Of a DNA stretch of 64,000 nucleotides, positions 1-9,185 are shown piece after piece. Positions within the stretch are counted from its first letter, which is position 1; each line of letters begins with the position of its first letter. The notes below the pieces were generated by a model that saw nothing but the letters and a program-made list of their open reading frames with translations, did no database searches and was not told the DNA's origin. This DNA comes from an uncultured Aquimarina sp. (GTDB lineage: Bacteria > Bacteroidota > Bacteroidia > Flavobacteriales > Flavobacteriaceae), in NCBI RefSeq assembly GCF_947492965.1, contig NZ_CANLOZ010000002.1, positions 62,001 through 126,000 on the forward strand. The letters run 5' to 3'. The translations under genes and the position numbers were made by a program.

Positions 1-1
1 A

Positions 2-430
2 GTTTTTGTAAGAGGAGGAGCATTTATACCCATGGTTGCTACCGTACAAAACACAGAATCGTATAATACAAAAGAGTTGACTTTACATTATTACTACGAT
101 GCGACTGTTAAAAAGAGCAGTGATATTTTATATGATGATGATGGAAGTACACCGAATGCCTATGAAAAAGGTAAATATGAGCTTTTAAGGTTTAAAAGTT
201 CTACTACCGATACTACACTTTTAATGAACTTTACTGCAGAAACAGGAGCTAATTTTGAAAAAACTAAAAGAAGCATCTCTTTAGTGATTCATAACATCTC
301 AAAAGCTCCAGAATCTATTCTTATTGGCGATCAAGCCACAGAATTTGATTGGAATGAAGAAAAGGGTCTAATAACTATAGAATTTGAATGGAATTCAAAT
401 CTTGATCAAAATTTAAAAATACAATTTTAG
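2..430 (+). CDS. C-terminal end of a glycoside hydrolase family 31 (alpha-glucosidase-like) protein, 5' truncated by window edge
   Basis: An open frame runs in from the left edge and reads VFVRGGAFIPMV before the first internal Met at position 32, so the true start lies outside the window. The RGGAFIP stretch and the later YDDDGSTPNAYEKGKY segment are typical of the C-terminal beta-sandwich region (DUF5110-like) that follows the GH31 barrel. About 143 residues are visible, and neither the catalytic Asp residues nor any signal peptide can be inspected. The family hydrolyses alpha-linked glucosides or related sugars, usually in the periplasm or at the surface in Bacteroidota. Substrate cannot be inferred from this fragment. 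The family call is fairly secure; the exact enzyme is not. Confidence 0.75.
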   Translation, partial: VFVRGGAFIPMVATVQNTESYNTKELTLHYYYDATVKKSSDILYDDDGSTPNAYEKGKYELLRFKSSTTDTTLLMNFTAETGANFEKTKRSISLVIHNISKAPESILIGDQATEFDWNEEKGLITIEFEWNSNLDQNLKIQF

Positions 431-477
431 TTAGTTTATATTCTTTATATTCAACTCTGTTCTATAAAAATAGGTAG

Positions 478-867
478 ATGGGGAAATATAAAGATGCCGA
501 ATGGTATATAAAAAACAGCAAAGAGCTTACACAAAAGTATGGTGATATTCCACCACCATGGATATATGCACCTAATATTCATCCGTATAGTATTGGATGG
601 AGAATGGGTGGAGGAGAAACACATATGATAATTTTAGATGAATGGTTGGATGAACAAGATTTATCTTTTGATGAACGTGTAACTTATCTAAAAAAATATC
701 CAGTTCCTGCGAGATGGTACTCATGGATCATACATTTTTTATGGGAAGTTGATTCCTATAAATTCGAAATACCTGATTATATTCCATATTTTGAAAAACT
801 TGAAGAACTAGGTTTTAAGAATACAAAAGATTTTCACAAGGATTTTAGTAGAGAAGATTTAGACTAA
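478..867 (+). CDS. Conserved hypothetical protein, 129 aa
   Basis: I do not recognise the family. The protein is soluble, rich in Trp, Tyr and Pro, and shows no signal peptide or membrane segment. A central GWRMGGGE segment (about residues 40-47), followed by a region with many acidic residues and WYSWIIHFLW, looks like a compact globular fold. The gene starts 47 nt after the GH31 stop and ends 19 nt before the AraC-type regulator, all on the plus strand. It could be co-transcribed with the regulator. No function is proposed. Confidence 0.7.
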   Translation: MGKYKDAEWYIKNSKELTQKYGDIPPPWIYAPNIHPYSIGWRMGGGETHMIILDEWLDEQDLSFDERVTYLKKYPVPARWYSWIIHFLWEVDSYKFEIPDYIPYFEKLEELGFKNTKDFHKDFSREDLD

Positions 868-886
868 AAAGTGGACAATAAATACT

Positions 887-1813
887 ATGGAATTTGATTC
901 AGAACAGTTTCTAAAGAAAGAATATATTCAGAGAATTAATTTGGCGCTCGAGTATATTGATCATAATCTTGATAAAGAGTTGTCATTAGATATTATTTCA
1001 AATGTAGCTTCATATTCGTCATTTCATTTTCATCGTATTTTTAAAGCGATCATAGGTGAAACCTTAAACTCCTACATCGGTAGAAGACGTTTAGAAAAAA
1101 TAGCTTCTATCTTAATGCATAAAGAAACAGTAAGTATAACCGAAGTAGCTTTTCAGTTTGGTTTTAGTGGTAATTCTTCACTAACTAAAGCGTTCAAAAA
1201 GTTTTATGGAGTAAGTCCAAGTGAGTTTAGAAAACGGCTTCCCAATAAGTTTAGCAAGATTGGCAAAGTGAAAAGCAAGAATGGAAAAGAAGAGCTGTTG
1301 TTTGAGCAATACATTTGCAACATAACTAATCACTTAAAATGGATTGAGATGAATACAAAAATTGAGATTAAAGAATTACCAGATTTACATTTTGCTAGCA
1401 TTACACATATTGGAGTAGAAGGTATCGAAAATACTTTTGAAAGACTCTTTAAATGGGGAAGATCTAATGGCATTATGAATGAGAAAGACTCTAAAGTTGC
1501 GAGGGTATTTCACGATAGTTTCAAGGTTACATCACCAGATAAAGTGCGAATGAGTATTTCTCTATTATTGGATCGTAAAATTAAGTCTGAAGGAGAAATA
1601 CAACCACTTACTATTGTTGGAGGAAGAAGTATTGTAGCGAGTATGGAAATTAAGCCAAGTGATTTTGAGAAATCTTGGAGTAGTTTATTTGTTTGGATGA
1701 ATGATCAAGGGTATACAAAATCAGAGAAAACTCCTTTCGAAATATATCATAATGATTTTAGAGAACATCCAGAAGGAAAGTTTTTGGTAGATTTTTATAT
1801 TCCGATATTATAG
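887..1813 (+). CDS. AraC family transcriptional regulator with GyrI-like effector-binding domain
   Basis: Residues about 10-115 form an N-terminal AraC-type double helix-turn-helix: IISNVASYSSFHFHRIFKAI is the first motif, and ITEVAFQFGFSGNSSLTKAF with FKKFYGVSPSEFRK is the second. Residues about 155-308 resemble the GyrI-like small-molecule-binding domain (AraC_E_bind), ending in the usual DFYIPI. This domain order, DNA binding first and effector domain second, is that of the Rob/SoxS-like GyrI regulators that respond to hydrophobic compounds or drugs. The length of 308 aa is normal. The protein is cytoplasmic. Its target is not evident; the hypothetical gene 19 nt upstream is the closest candidate. 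Confidence 0.9.
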   Translation: MEFDSEQFLKKEYIQRINLALEYIDHNLDKELSLDIISNVASYSSFHFHRIFKAIIGETLNSYIGRRRLEKIASILMHKETVSITEVAFQFGFSGNSSLTKAFKKFYGVSPSEFRKRLPNKFSKIGKVKSKNGKEELLFEQYICNITNHLKWIEMNTKIEIKELPDLHFASITHIGVEGIENTFERLFKWGRSNGIMNEKDSKVARVFHDSFKVTSPDKVRMSISLLLDRKIKSEGEIQPLTIVGGRSIVASMEIKPSDFEKSWSSLFVWMNDQGYTKSEKTPFEIYHNDFREHPEGKFLVDFYIPIL

Positions 1814-1870
1814 TCTAATTATTAAACAATATTGTTTTATTCGATGTTGTTTTTAGTACTACTAAAGGAT

Positions 1871-2443
1871 TTAGTTCATCATTGAATATTTTCTATAATT
1901 ACGAGTAGATAGATATTCCTTTTTGAGATTTCTTAAGAATGTAATTACCTCCTCTTTTTGAGGGTAGTTTTCCTTTAAAGGATCCATAAACTCTTCATCA
2001 TTTACTGTTAATGCGATGTACCATGTACCACTTCTGGTGGTGTAAATATCTTCCATTATCGGGCCATGATCATATCTTGATAGTACTCCGTCAATTACCA
2101 TTGGAGCTAAATTTACCATATTGGAAGTTCTTTCAACTTCGTAAAAAGAAAAGTAAAATTCTTTTTCATCTATTTTAAAAGGAACATTCCATTGGACATT
2201 TAGATCATTTAATTTGAATTTTGCATTTACGAACTTATAAAACTCATTGGCGTCTTTAGGGTCTTCAAAAATAAAAGCACCTCTTTTAGGAAGTTGTTTT
2301 TTAAATTTTTTACCTGTAGTGACCTTATAATCCTCAATTCTTGGAGCAATTTTCGTTGGAAAACAAGAGTTACACAATAGCAATAATAAAAGTCCAAAAA
2401 TTAGAGTTCTCATTGTCTTAATTTTATTTTTTTTGATTATCAA
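1871..2443 (-). CDS. Hypothetical lipoprotein
   Basis: The N-terminus has a hydrophobic stretch ending in LLLLCNSC, a plausible lipobox with Cys as the lipidated residue, so this is probably an exported lipoprotein of about 165 mature residues. A second Met at codon 11 (position 2413) sits immediately before the hydrophobic core (MRTLIFGLLL) and is an equally good start. I do not recognise the mature domain. It is convergent with the AraC gene (58 nt apart) and divergent from the YdeI-like gene. Confidence 0.75.
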   Translation of the reverse strand: MIIKKNKIKTMRTLIFGLLLLLLCNSCFPTKIAPRIEDYKVTTGKKFKKQLPKRGAFIFEDPKDANEFYKFVNAKFKLNDLNVQWNVPFKIDEKEFYFSFYEVERTSNMVNLAPMVIDGVLSRYDHGPIMEDIYTTRSGTWYIALTVNDEEFMDPLKENYPQKEEVITFLRNLKKEYLSTRNYRKYSMMN

Positions 2444-2534
2444 GTTTTATACCATAGTTTTCTTATATGTAAAAAGATATAAGTATATTGAAGTTAATCA
2501 ATGAATTATGTGAAAGTTTGAATCAAAAAGAGGT

Positions 2535-3128
2535 ATGCAGTACAATACATCAGTAGAAGAATTTATCTCAAAAAAGCCAGAGTGGGTGAAGAGCTTGCAA
2601 TTGCTTAGATCCATTATGCTAACTACCGAAATGGAAGAAACTATTAAATGGGGAGTCCCTACGTATACGATCAATGGTAAAAATATTGTTGGCATAAGTG
2701 CTTTTAAGTCTTATGTCGGAATATGGTTTCATCAGGGAGTTTTTCTGAAGGATCCCTTTAATCAGCTAATAAATGCACAAGAAGGAAAAACAAAAGGTCT
2801 AAGACAATGGAGGTTTAGTTCTTTTGATGAAATAAACAAAGATCAGGTATTAGCATATGTGTTAGAGGCAATACAGAATCAAAAAGAAGGTAAGGAAATA
2901 ACTATCGAAAGATCTTCTACGGAAATAGAAATGCCAGATCGATTGAAAACGGAGTTAGAGCAGAATAAAGAACTAAAACTAAACTTTGATAAGCTAACAC
3001 CCTTTAAGCAAAAAGAGTATATGGAATATATTTCTACAGCTAAAAGAGATGCTACCAAAGACGCTAGATTACAAAAAATAATACCAATGATTTTAAAAGG
3101 CATTGGCCTGAATGATAAGTATAGATAA
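2535..3128 (+). CDS. YdeI/OmdA family protein (DUF1801 plus bacteriocin-protection-like domain)
   Basis: Residues about 10-115 match the DUF1801 (YdhG-like) fold, with EETIKWGVPTYTINGKNIVGISAFK and a later GVFLKDP; residues about 135-195 carry the YdeI C-terminal segment (LTPFKQKEYMEYISTAKRDATKDARL). The length of 197 aa is normal for the family. YdeI homologues are soluble; the E. coli member has been linked to antimicrobial-peptide tolerance, but the biochemical activity is not settled. The gene is monocistronic here, and its stop lies 13 nt from the convergent stop of the secreted dehydrogenase-like gene. Confidence 0.85.
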   Translation: MQYNTSVEEFISKKPEWVKSLQLLRSIMLTTEMEETIKWGVPTYTINGKNIVGISAFKSYVGIWFHQGVFLKDPFNQLINAQEGKTKGLRQWRFSSFDEINKDQVLAYVLEAIQNQKEGKEITIERSSTEIEMPDRLKTELEQNKELKLNFDKLTPFKQKEYMEYISTAKRDATKDARLQKIIPMILKGIGLNDKYR

Positions 3129-3141
3129 TCTTTTTTTTAAC

Positions 3142-5679
3142 TTATCTCTTAATGATTTTTAGAGTTTTCTTGTCCTTTATGGTAAGAAAGTACATTCCGG
3201 TTTTTCTTGTAGAAATATCCAAGGAACTACTAAATCCTTCTCCTATAATTTTTCCAGTAATATCTGTAAGAATCCAATCAGTTTTTTCTGGAAGTTCTAC
3301 AATACCAGTGGTAGGATTAGGATAAAGATACACTTGCTCTTCTTGTATATCCGGAGTGCTTAACACGCTATCTGATATCCATTGAGCAGTATTATTAGCA
3401 TTATTTGCACCTGCAATAGAGAAATTACCTCCTGCGAATAATGTATCGGTATCATTAGTATTGGAGGCAAAACTTAGCGTGTTTATTTTTACATTAACAC
3501 CAACATTAGTATTTGTTCCTAGTGCTTGCCATCCATCAGTTTCACTCCATCGAGCAATATTATTAACGATAATACTAGTAGAGTTATCAATATTGGCGGT
3601 ATCAAAAGCACCTCCTACATATACATGAGTTCCATCGTGGATTAGCGTATTTACAATATTATTTACGCCATTATCCAAACTAGACCAACTAGATGAGGTT
3701 TTGTTCCATCTGGCAATACGATTTACGGTTTGTCCACCCGCAATAGAGAAGTTCCCTCCAATAAAAATATCATTCCCTGAAATTGCGATCGCTTCTACAA
3801 ATCCGCTCGTTCCTGTTCCAAGAGTACCCCAATTGCTTCCATTCCAAGTGGCAATTCGATTAGCGGTCATATCACCGGCTTCATCAAAATTTCCACCAAC
3901 ATACAATATCCCATCCGTGTCTACAGCTAGAGATCGTACTTCATTATTAGTTCCTGAAACTGAGGAAGTGTTATCTGTTAGAGCTGACCATGAGGCACCG
4001 TTCCAAGAAGCAATATTTCTCACTGTAGTACCATCCACAGTTTCAAAAACACCACCTGCATAAACAAGGTTGTTATCTATTTCTATGGCCGCAACAGTAC
4101 CATCGATCCCAGAACCTAAAGCCGACCAAGAAGTTCCATTCCACATAGCAATATTATTTGCAGCAATACCGCCAATTTCGGTAAAACTACCTCCTGCATA
4201 TAAGTTGCCATTTGCAGCAATTTTAAGAGTATTAATCGTGCCGTTTGCACCGGTACTCAATGTTCTCCATCCAGAAGATTCATTCCAAACAGCAATATTA
4301 TTAGCGTTTATGTTTCCGGCTTCAGTAAAAGTACCACCATGATATACATCTCCGTTGGTATCCGTTGCTATTGCTTGCACTATTCCATTTGGTATTCCTT
4401 GGTTAAGAGGATTCCATTCTCCTATACCATTTACAGCAGTTCCTGATGGGGTAGAGGTACCATCCACAAGCTTATATAATTGTGCATTACTTCCGTAATC
4501 ACTAAAGTAGAGTTCTCCGTTTTTATCGACTCCAAAGGATGAGACAAACTCTCCAGAAGTATTAAATAGTAATGTGCTGCTTGCATCTCCGGTAGATGGA
4601 TTATAGTCTAAGACCCAAACTCTTCCGCTTACATAATCTCCGAAAATATATTTTGAGCTAATATCTGGGCTAAGACTTGTTATTTCGGAACCTCTATACA
4701 CATATCCACCTGTTATTGATCTATCTCCCTGATTTCTATTATAAAAGTGTACAGGGAATTCCGTAGGTCCTGAAATAGTAACACTACTATTGGCTACAGA
4801 ATTAGCTTCGAAACGACTCCAACCATAGTTTTTACCATTTTCTATAAGATTCACCTCTTCAAAAGCACCTTGTCCTACATCAGCACCCCATAATCTTCCT
4901 GTAACATCGTCAAAAGAGAATTTCCAGGTGTTCCTTATTCCGTATGCATATATTTCGTCTAATCCATTTACTCCTACAAAAGGATTATCGCTTGGTATTT
5001 CATAATTTCCATTAGGTAAATCAGGATTGGTTTCAACAGTATTATTTCCATCTAAGTCTACATCAATTCGTAAGATACTACCGAAAACAGTATTTTTATT
5101 CTGTCCATTTCCTTCAGGATCATTTCCACCGCCACCATCTCCAATAGAAATGTATAGATATCCATCAGGACCAAATTCGATTTTACCACCATTGTGATTA
5201 CTATTATTTTGGTTTTTATCGAACTGAAAAATAACTAATTCACTATTGGGATCTACAAAATTAGGGTTTGTAGGGCTGACTGTAAATCTAGAGAGTACCA
5301 TTCTAACAGTAATTCCTGAAACTGGACTATCAGTGGTATAGTATGTATAAAAATATCCATTGGTGTCATAATCTGGATGAAATGCTAATCCTAAAAGACC
5401 CACTTCTTGTCCATCTCTAAATCGAACACGATCAGTAATATTTAAAAAAGTATCAACTTCACTCTCTAGTACATTACTTCTTCTTGGAAATACCTTAATT
5501 CGTCCTCTCTGTTCTAGAATAAACATTCTGTCGGTTCCATCTCTTGGAGACTGAATTTCTACCGGAAATTCAAAATCGATATTTGGAAAAGCATTTTCAT
5601 AAGTGATCTGTGCTGTTCCTATTAAGGTAAAGGACAATAAAAAAAATAGGAAAACAATTGGAGTAGTTAGTGTTTTCAT
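3142..5679 (-). CDS. Secreted PQQ-dependent sugar dehydrogenase-like protein with beta-propeller-type repeats and T9SS sorting domain
   Basis: A signal peptide (ending near FTLIGTAQ) precedes a glucose/sorbosone dehydrogenase domain at about residues 30-405, with the hallmark HNGGKIEFGPDGYLYISIGDG and IYAYGIRNTWKFSFD segments. Residues about 415-770 hold about eight repeats of roughly 45 residues built on YAGGxFxxAGGxxANxIAxWNG, a propeller-like extension reminiscent of Rax2-type repeats. The last about 75 residues (VYLYPNPTTGIVEL to LKIIKR) are a type A sorting domain, so the protein should cross the outer membrane by T9SS and be anchored or released. PQQ-dependent oxidation of aldose sugars is known for the family; substrate and activity here are inferred. 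It is convergent with the YdeI gene. Confidence 0.87.
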   Translation of the reverse strand: MKTLTTPIVFLFFLLSFTLIGTAQITYENAFPNIDFEFPVEIQSPRDGTDRMFILEQRGRIKVFPRRSNVLESEVDTFLNITDRVRFRDGQEVGLLGLAFHPDYDTNGYFYTYYTTDSPVSGITVRMVLSRFTVSPTNPNFVDPNSELVIFQFDKNQNNSNHNGGKIEFGPDGYLYISIGDGGGGNDPEGNGQNKNTVFGSILRIDVDLDGNNTVETNPDLPNGNYEIPSDNPFVGVNGLDEIYAYGIRNTWKFSFDDVTGRLWGADVGQGAFEEVNLIENGKNYGWSRFEANSVANSSVTISGPTEFPVHFYNRNQGDRSITGGYVYRGSEITSLSPDISSKYIFGDYVSGRVWVLDYNPSTGDASSTLLFNTSGEFVSSFGVDKNGELYFSDYGSNAQLYKLVDGTSTPSGTAVNGIGEWNPLNQGIPNGIVQAIATDTNGDVYHGGTFTEAGNINANNIAVWNESSGWRTLSTGANGTINTLKIAANGNLYAGGSFTEIGGIAANNIAMWNGTSWSALGSGIDGTVAAIEIDNNLVYAGGVFETVDGTTVRNIASWNGASWSALTDNTSSVSGTNNEVRSLAVDTDGILYVGGNFDEAGDMTANRIATWNGSNWGTLGTGTSGFVEAIAISGNDIFIGGNFSIAGGQTVNRIARWNKTSSSWSSLDNGVNNIVNTLIHDGTHVYVGGAFDTANIDNSTSIIVNNIARWSETDGWQALGTNTNVGVNVKINTLSFASNTNDTDTLFAGGNFSIAGANNANNTAQWISDSVLSTPDIQEEQVYLYPNPTTGIVELPEKTDWILTDITGKIIGEGFSSSLDISTRKTGMYFLTIKDKKTLKIIKR

Positions 5680-5751
5680 TTGAAGAGTTTTAAGACTTGT
5701 GGTTTTAATTCAACGAAAACAATAACCGTTTAGTATAGCATGAGTATACTT

Positions 5752-6411
5752 TTACAAATGTTTAGCTAACCAATCTTTAAATTGATAAAAATTTTGTGGT
5801 GCTACACCATGACCCACAGGAAATTCATTTAGTGTTGTTTGTATTCCTAGTTCATTTAGTTTAACAGGAGCTTTTCTTGCCCAATCGATAGGAATTACTT
5901 GGTCTACACTACCATGAGAACAATAAATATTTAGATTTGAAAAATCCTGATTTTCGTAATTTTCTTTAAGAATATCTTCATTTAAATATCCACTTAGCGC
6001 AATTACATTTTTTACTTTATTAGGATATGATAATGCAACTGAATAACTGAGTATGGTTCCCTGACTAAAACCTAATAATGTTACATTGCTGGCATCTAAT
6101 TGGTAAGCTTCAATAGCTTCATCGATAAAGTTTGCAATCTTATCACGAGATTCTATTGCCTGTGCATCATCACTGAATTTTCCTTGAGCGGCGTCAAAAT
6201 AAATAGCATACCAAGCATTTCCATATGGTTGCAAAGGATAAGGAGCTCTTACAGAGATGATACATAATTCTTGTTGTAGTTCCGGTGCAAAAGAAAATAA
6301 ATCATTTTCATCACTACCATATCCGTGAAACATAAATAAAACAGGAGTTTTATCACTTTTAATAGTTGGAGTTTTAATGATGTGATGTAATGAAAGTGTC
6401 TTAGTTTGCAT
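5752..6411 (-). CDS. Phospholipase/carboxylesterase family alpha/beta hydrolase
   Basis: This compact 219-aa serine esterase has the nucleophile elbow GFSQGT (about residues 115-120), an acid residue in HGSVDQVIP and a catalytic His in VGHGVAPQ. HGYGSDENDLF supplies the oxyanion region. The family (YpfH, acyl-protein-thioesterase-like) hydrolyses short acyl esters in the cytoplasm. No signal peptide is present. Its stop lies about 70 nt beyond the start of the secreted dehydrogenase gene on the same strand, so co-transcription is possible. Natural substrate unknown. Confidence 0.9.
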   Translation of the reverse strand: MQTKTLSLHHIIKTPTIKSDKTPVLFMFHGYGSDENDLFSFAPELQQELCIISVRAPYPLQPYGNAWYAIYFDAAQGKFSDDAQAIESRDKIANFIDEAIEAYQLDASNVTLLGFSQGTILSYSVALSYPNKVKNVIALSGYLNEDILKENYENQDFSNLNIYCSHGSVDQVIPIDWARKAPVKLNELGIQTTLNEFPVGHGVAPQNFYQFKDWLAKHL

Positions 6412-6449
6412 ATTGCTAATTTTTTATGTCAGTCTGGGCTTTTCGAAGT

Positions 6450-7256
6450 CTATTTTAATTGTAAATGAATATGGTCATCATGTCTTACCGCTTGACACCC
6501 GTGAAATCTTATTTTAGGATTTGTTAGATGTAGTCTGTTTTTTAGATGAGGTTCGATAAAAATTTTACCAACTTTCTTTTCATTTACGCTTGCCAAAATT
6601 AAATCTTTTGTGGCGGTTTCAGAAAGTTTCAATTGATTATTTACAAAACCAAATGTTACGTACTTGGTAAAGTCATATTGCCAATATCCTTTTTTCTTAC
6701 ATCTATGAGTTTGATCAATTTCATTGCCAACAGGATTTACAAAAGCACCATATCCAAATAAGGAAGGTTTTTTATTAGTTAGTTGATTGTCTACATCTTT
6801 ATAAATGAATGAAATATCTATTTTTTTTCCATCATTGTGACTAAGATGAGGAAGCAAAGGGAATTTATCTATAAATGGAAAATTAGCATCTAGATATACC
6901 AATTTGATATTAGGGTGCTTTAAATGTACTTTTTTAGCAATTGCTTGTATGGAAAGATTTAAATCGGGAGTAACATAATTTCTATTGGATAGTACAGTAA
7001 AAAATGAACAAGCTTCTATGTGCTCTGTATTCTTAATTTTCTCTCTACCAAATAGTGGAGCTAAGTAAGGAACTAAAATAAAAGTACATATCATATAGGT
7101 TAAAAAGAATATACTGTACTTCTGTATTCTGTATCCTTTATCTTTTTTTATAAAAAGTATTTCTATAATCAAATAGATGATACCTCCAATTTGGGTGAGT
7201 AGTGTTAATAAAAGAGCTGATAGAAATTTCCCTAGGATTAATAATATTTTATTCAT
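6450..7256 (-). CDS. Membrane-anchored LAS-type (MepA/D-Ala-D-Ala peptidase-like) metallopeptidase candidate
   Basis: Two N-terminal membrane segments (about residues 8-34 and 48-68) are followed by a periplasmic-looking domain. This domain contains HNDGKKID, which fits the LAS zinc motif HxxGxxxD, and near the C-terminus HGCQAVRHDDHIHLQ, which resembles the HDHxH end of M74/M15 murein peptidases. The zinc-ligand pattern suggests a peptidoglycan-cleaving enzyme held at the inner membrane. Overall similarity to named families is weak, so this is inferred from motif spacing. It starts 38 nt upstream of the esterase gene and may be transcribed with it. Confidence 0.55.
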   Translation of the reverse strand: MNKILLILGKFLSALLLTLLTQIGGIIYLIIEILFIKKDKGYRIQKYSIFFLTYMICTFILVPYLAPLFGREKIKNTEHIEACSFFTVLSNRNYVTPDLNLSIQAIAKKVHLKHPNIKLVYLDANFPFIDKFPLLPHLSHNDGKKIDISFIYKDVDNQLTNKKPSLFGYGAFVNPVGNEIDQTHRCKKKGYWQYDFTKYVTFGFVNNQLKLSETATKDLILASVNEKKVGKIFIEPHLKNRLHLTNPKIRFHGCQAVRHDDHIHLQLK

Positions 7257-7824
7257 TAAATAATGTAGCTTTATTCTTACTAATGCAAATTGTGTTTAAG
7301 TGTTTATATTGTTGAAATTCAATATTTAATACTTAGTACGTAACGATTTCACTCTTTTTTGTTATATAAAAGTCGCTTTATTTTTCGATTAAATGTTAAT
7401 AATGTCGATGAAATACATTTACAATTGTTAAATATGTGTTAAAACAATAGTTTTGTTATGGTTTAACCGTAATCTTAACATAGATTTAAGAAATTTTCGA
7501 TGCTCGACGTTTTTATAAACTTATGATATGATTAAATGTATTTATTTAAAAATTAAGTATTTATATTGCTTTTAAACAATCTAAACGTTCTTTGTCAATG
7601 TACTATTATTTAGTTAACTGGATTAGTAAAAAATTATTATTGATCATATAAATTATAGTTATCGACTATATCAGGCTACTTAACGTATGTAATTTGTGCT
7701 TCGTCGATTAGCGATGTGTTTTAAAGGATTTCTGGATAATTTTGAGTCTATACGTTAACTATTTCGAAATAACTAAAGTGTAACTAATAACCTTAAATCT
7801 TATAATATTTTAACCCTAAATCTT
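7257..7824. other. 568-nt AT-rich intergenic region between divergent genes
   Basis: I see no gene here on either strand. Just before the start at 7825 is a direct repeat, AACCTTAAATCTTAT (7789-7803) and AACCCTAAATCTTAT (7812-7826), 23 nt apart; the second copy overlaps the start codon. The rest shows no recognisable promoter box matching TAnnTTTG. Confidence 0.6.
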
Positions 7825-8178
7825 ATGAAAAAAATTACTCTTTTATTAATACTATGTATTTGTTCTAGTTTTATTCAAACTGAGGATAGTTATAAAATGA
7901 CTGTCACTAAGATAGCAGATGCGTATAATGCTAATGATGCAGATCAGATATTTGGATTGTTTTCTCCCGAACTTCAATCTTCATTCACATTAGATAAAGT
8001 AAAAACTTTTATCACAGATAACCATAATAAAAAAGGTAAAATGGGATCCTCTTCATTTTTAATGGATGACGAAGGTACTAAACATTATTTAATGGAATTC
8101 GATAATTCTTCTACCATATTGATATTAGGATTATCTACCGATAATAAAATCACTCAACTAGCACTAGAGGAATACTAA
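7825..8178 (+). CDS. Small exported protein, DUF3887/NTF2-like, paralogue of the 10704-11051 product
   Basis: The 117-aa product has a signal peptide (MKKITLLLILCICSSFIQ) and a mature domain of about 97 residues. Its opening, YNANDADQIFGLFSPELQSSFTLDKVKTF, matches YNASDAQKIFDQFSADLQASYPLDKLKAF in the gene at 10704, so the two are paralogues. The pattern of an N-terminal helix pair and later strands fits the DUF3887 or NTF2-like group often found attached to periplasmic hydrolases. No catalytic residues are apparent. It heads a plus-strand run with the PilJ-domain gene (28 nt) and the porin gene. Confidence 0.75.
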   Translation: MKKITLLLILCICSSFIQTEDSYKMTVTKIADAYNANDADQIFGLFSPELQSSFTLDKVKTFITDNHNKKGKMGSSSFLMDDEGTKHYLMEFDNSSTILILGLSTDNKITQLALEEY

Positions 8179-8206
8179 AATTAATCTCAATTTTAAAAAT
8201 TAAACA

Positions 8207-9076
8207 ATGAAAAATAGTTTTACATTTAAATTTATGATATTATTCCTATCTATTGGAATTGGAATATCTAGCACGAGTTCGATATGTGCACAACAAAATA
8301 TGAAATATGGAATGTTAACTTTTAATAAAGCGGTTAATATTTCTGGAAAACAAAGAATGTTAAGCCAAAAAATGGCAAAATCATACCTCTATCTGGTCGA
8401 AAATCCTAGCGATGCCAAAGTTAAGAGAGACCTTTTAACTAGTAAAATCATTTTTGAAAAACAAAATGGTATCATTAGACAAAATTCTGGATATAAATTA
8501 ACGAAAGATAGACTTACTAAAGTAGATAAAATCTGGATTGAATTTAAAAAGCTTATCGAGAGTACACCAAATTATGATAATGCTAAGAAAATCATTGATC
8601 TAAATACAGATCTGTTAAAAGCTACAAATGATGTAGTATCAGCAGTTATTGTAGAATCAAAAGGTGCTAATAAAAGTGATGATAATCTGTTAGAGGATGA
8701 AGGTCTAGGAGAATCTGATTTAGAGCTTAAAAAAATGATCAATATGGCAGGTAGACAGCGTATGTTATCTCAGCGATTGGCATTATATTATTTTGCAAAT
8801 CAAACTACTCTAAAGACTAAAAATTCGGAGTCTATGCTTAGTAACGTTTTTAACGAAATAGATGGAGCTATCACGATGTTGTTGATTTCAAATTTTAATA
8901 ATGAAAAGATTGATGAGAAATTAGGAGTTGCCATGACCAAGTGGGAGAATGTAAAAAACAATAAAGAGAAATTGATGAATCAAGGTTTTAAGCCTTCTGA
9001 GATGTATCAAATTAGTAACGATTTAACAAAGGCTTTCAATGCAGTAACTGGATTATATGAAAAAGTAAAAATATAA
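8207..9076 (+). CDS. Exported protein with two PilJ/NarX-like (type IV pili methyl-accepting transducer N-terminal) domains
   Basis: A signal peptide ends near SSICAQ. Two copies of the PilJ signature follow: KAVNISGKQRMLSQKMAKS at about residues 41-59 and NMAGRQRMLSQRLALYYF at about 179-196. This helix is the P-box type motif that binds nitrate or nitrite in NarX/NarQ sensor domains. The protein has no kinase, HAMP, methyl-accepting or further membrane segment, so it appears to be a free periplasmic tandem ligand-binding protein of 289 aa. It lies between a small exported protein and a porin, which suggests a role in sensing or binding a small ligand taken up by that porin. Ligand is inferred only. 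Confidence 0.8.
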   Translation: MKNSFTFKFMILFLSIGIGISSTSSICAQQNMKYGMLTFNKAVNISGKQRMLSQKMAKSYLYLVENPSDAKVKRDLLTSKIIFEKQNGIIRQNSGYKLTKDRLTKVDKIWIEFKKLIESTPNYDNAKKIIDLNTDLLKATNDVVSAVIVESKGANKSDDNLLEDEGLGESDLELKKMINMAGRQRMLSQRLALYYFANQTTLKTKNSESMLSNVFNEIDGAITMLLISNFNNEKIDEKLGVAMTKWENVKNNKEKLMNQGFKPSEMYQISNDLTKAFNAVTGLYEKVKI

Positions 9077-9111
9077 TTACTAGATTAAGTCAGGTTTAAA
9101 ACGGGGAAAAT

Positions 9112-9149
9112 TGCGTATTTTAATCAAGTGTTAAATACGCATTTTTTTT
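9112..9149 (+). terminator. Rho-independent terminator after the PilJ-domain gene
   Basis: A 9-bp perfect stem, TGCGTATTT (9112-9120) with AAATACGCA (9133-9141), is followed by eight T. It separates the PilJ-domain gene from the porin gene, so the porin may have its own promoter or be attenuated. Confidence 0.85.
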
Positions 9150-9185
9150 ACCAATATTTCAAATTAACTCAAAAAACCACTTAAA

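Noticed and set aside
3701-4342. Two plus-strand frames inside the dehydrogenase-like gene
   Set aside because: They are antisense shadows of the propeller repeats; their Pro/Ala/Val-rich repetition mirrors the sense-strand repeats.
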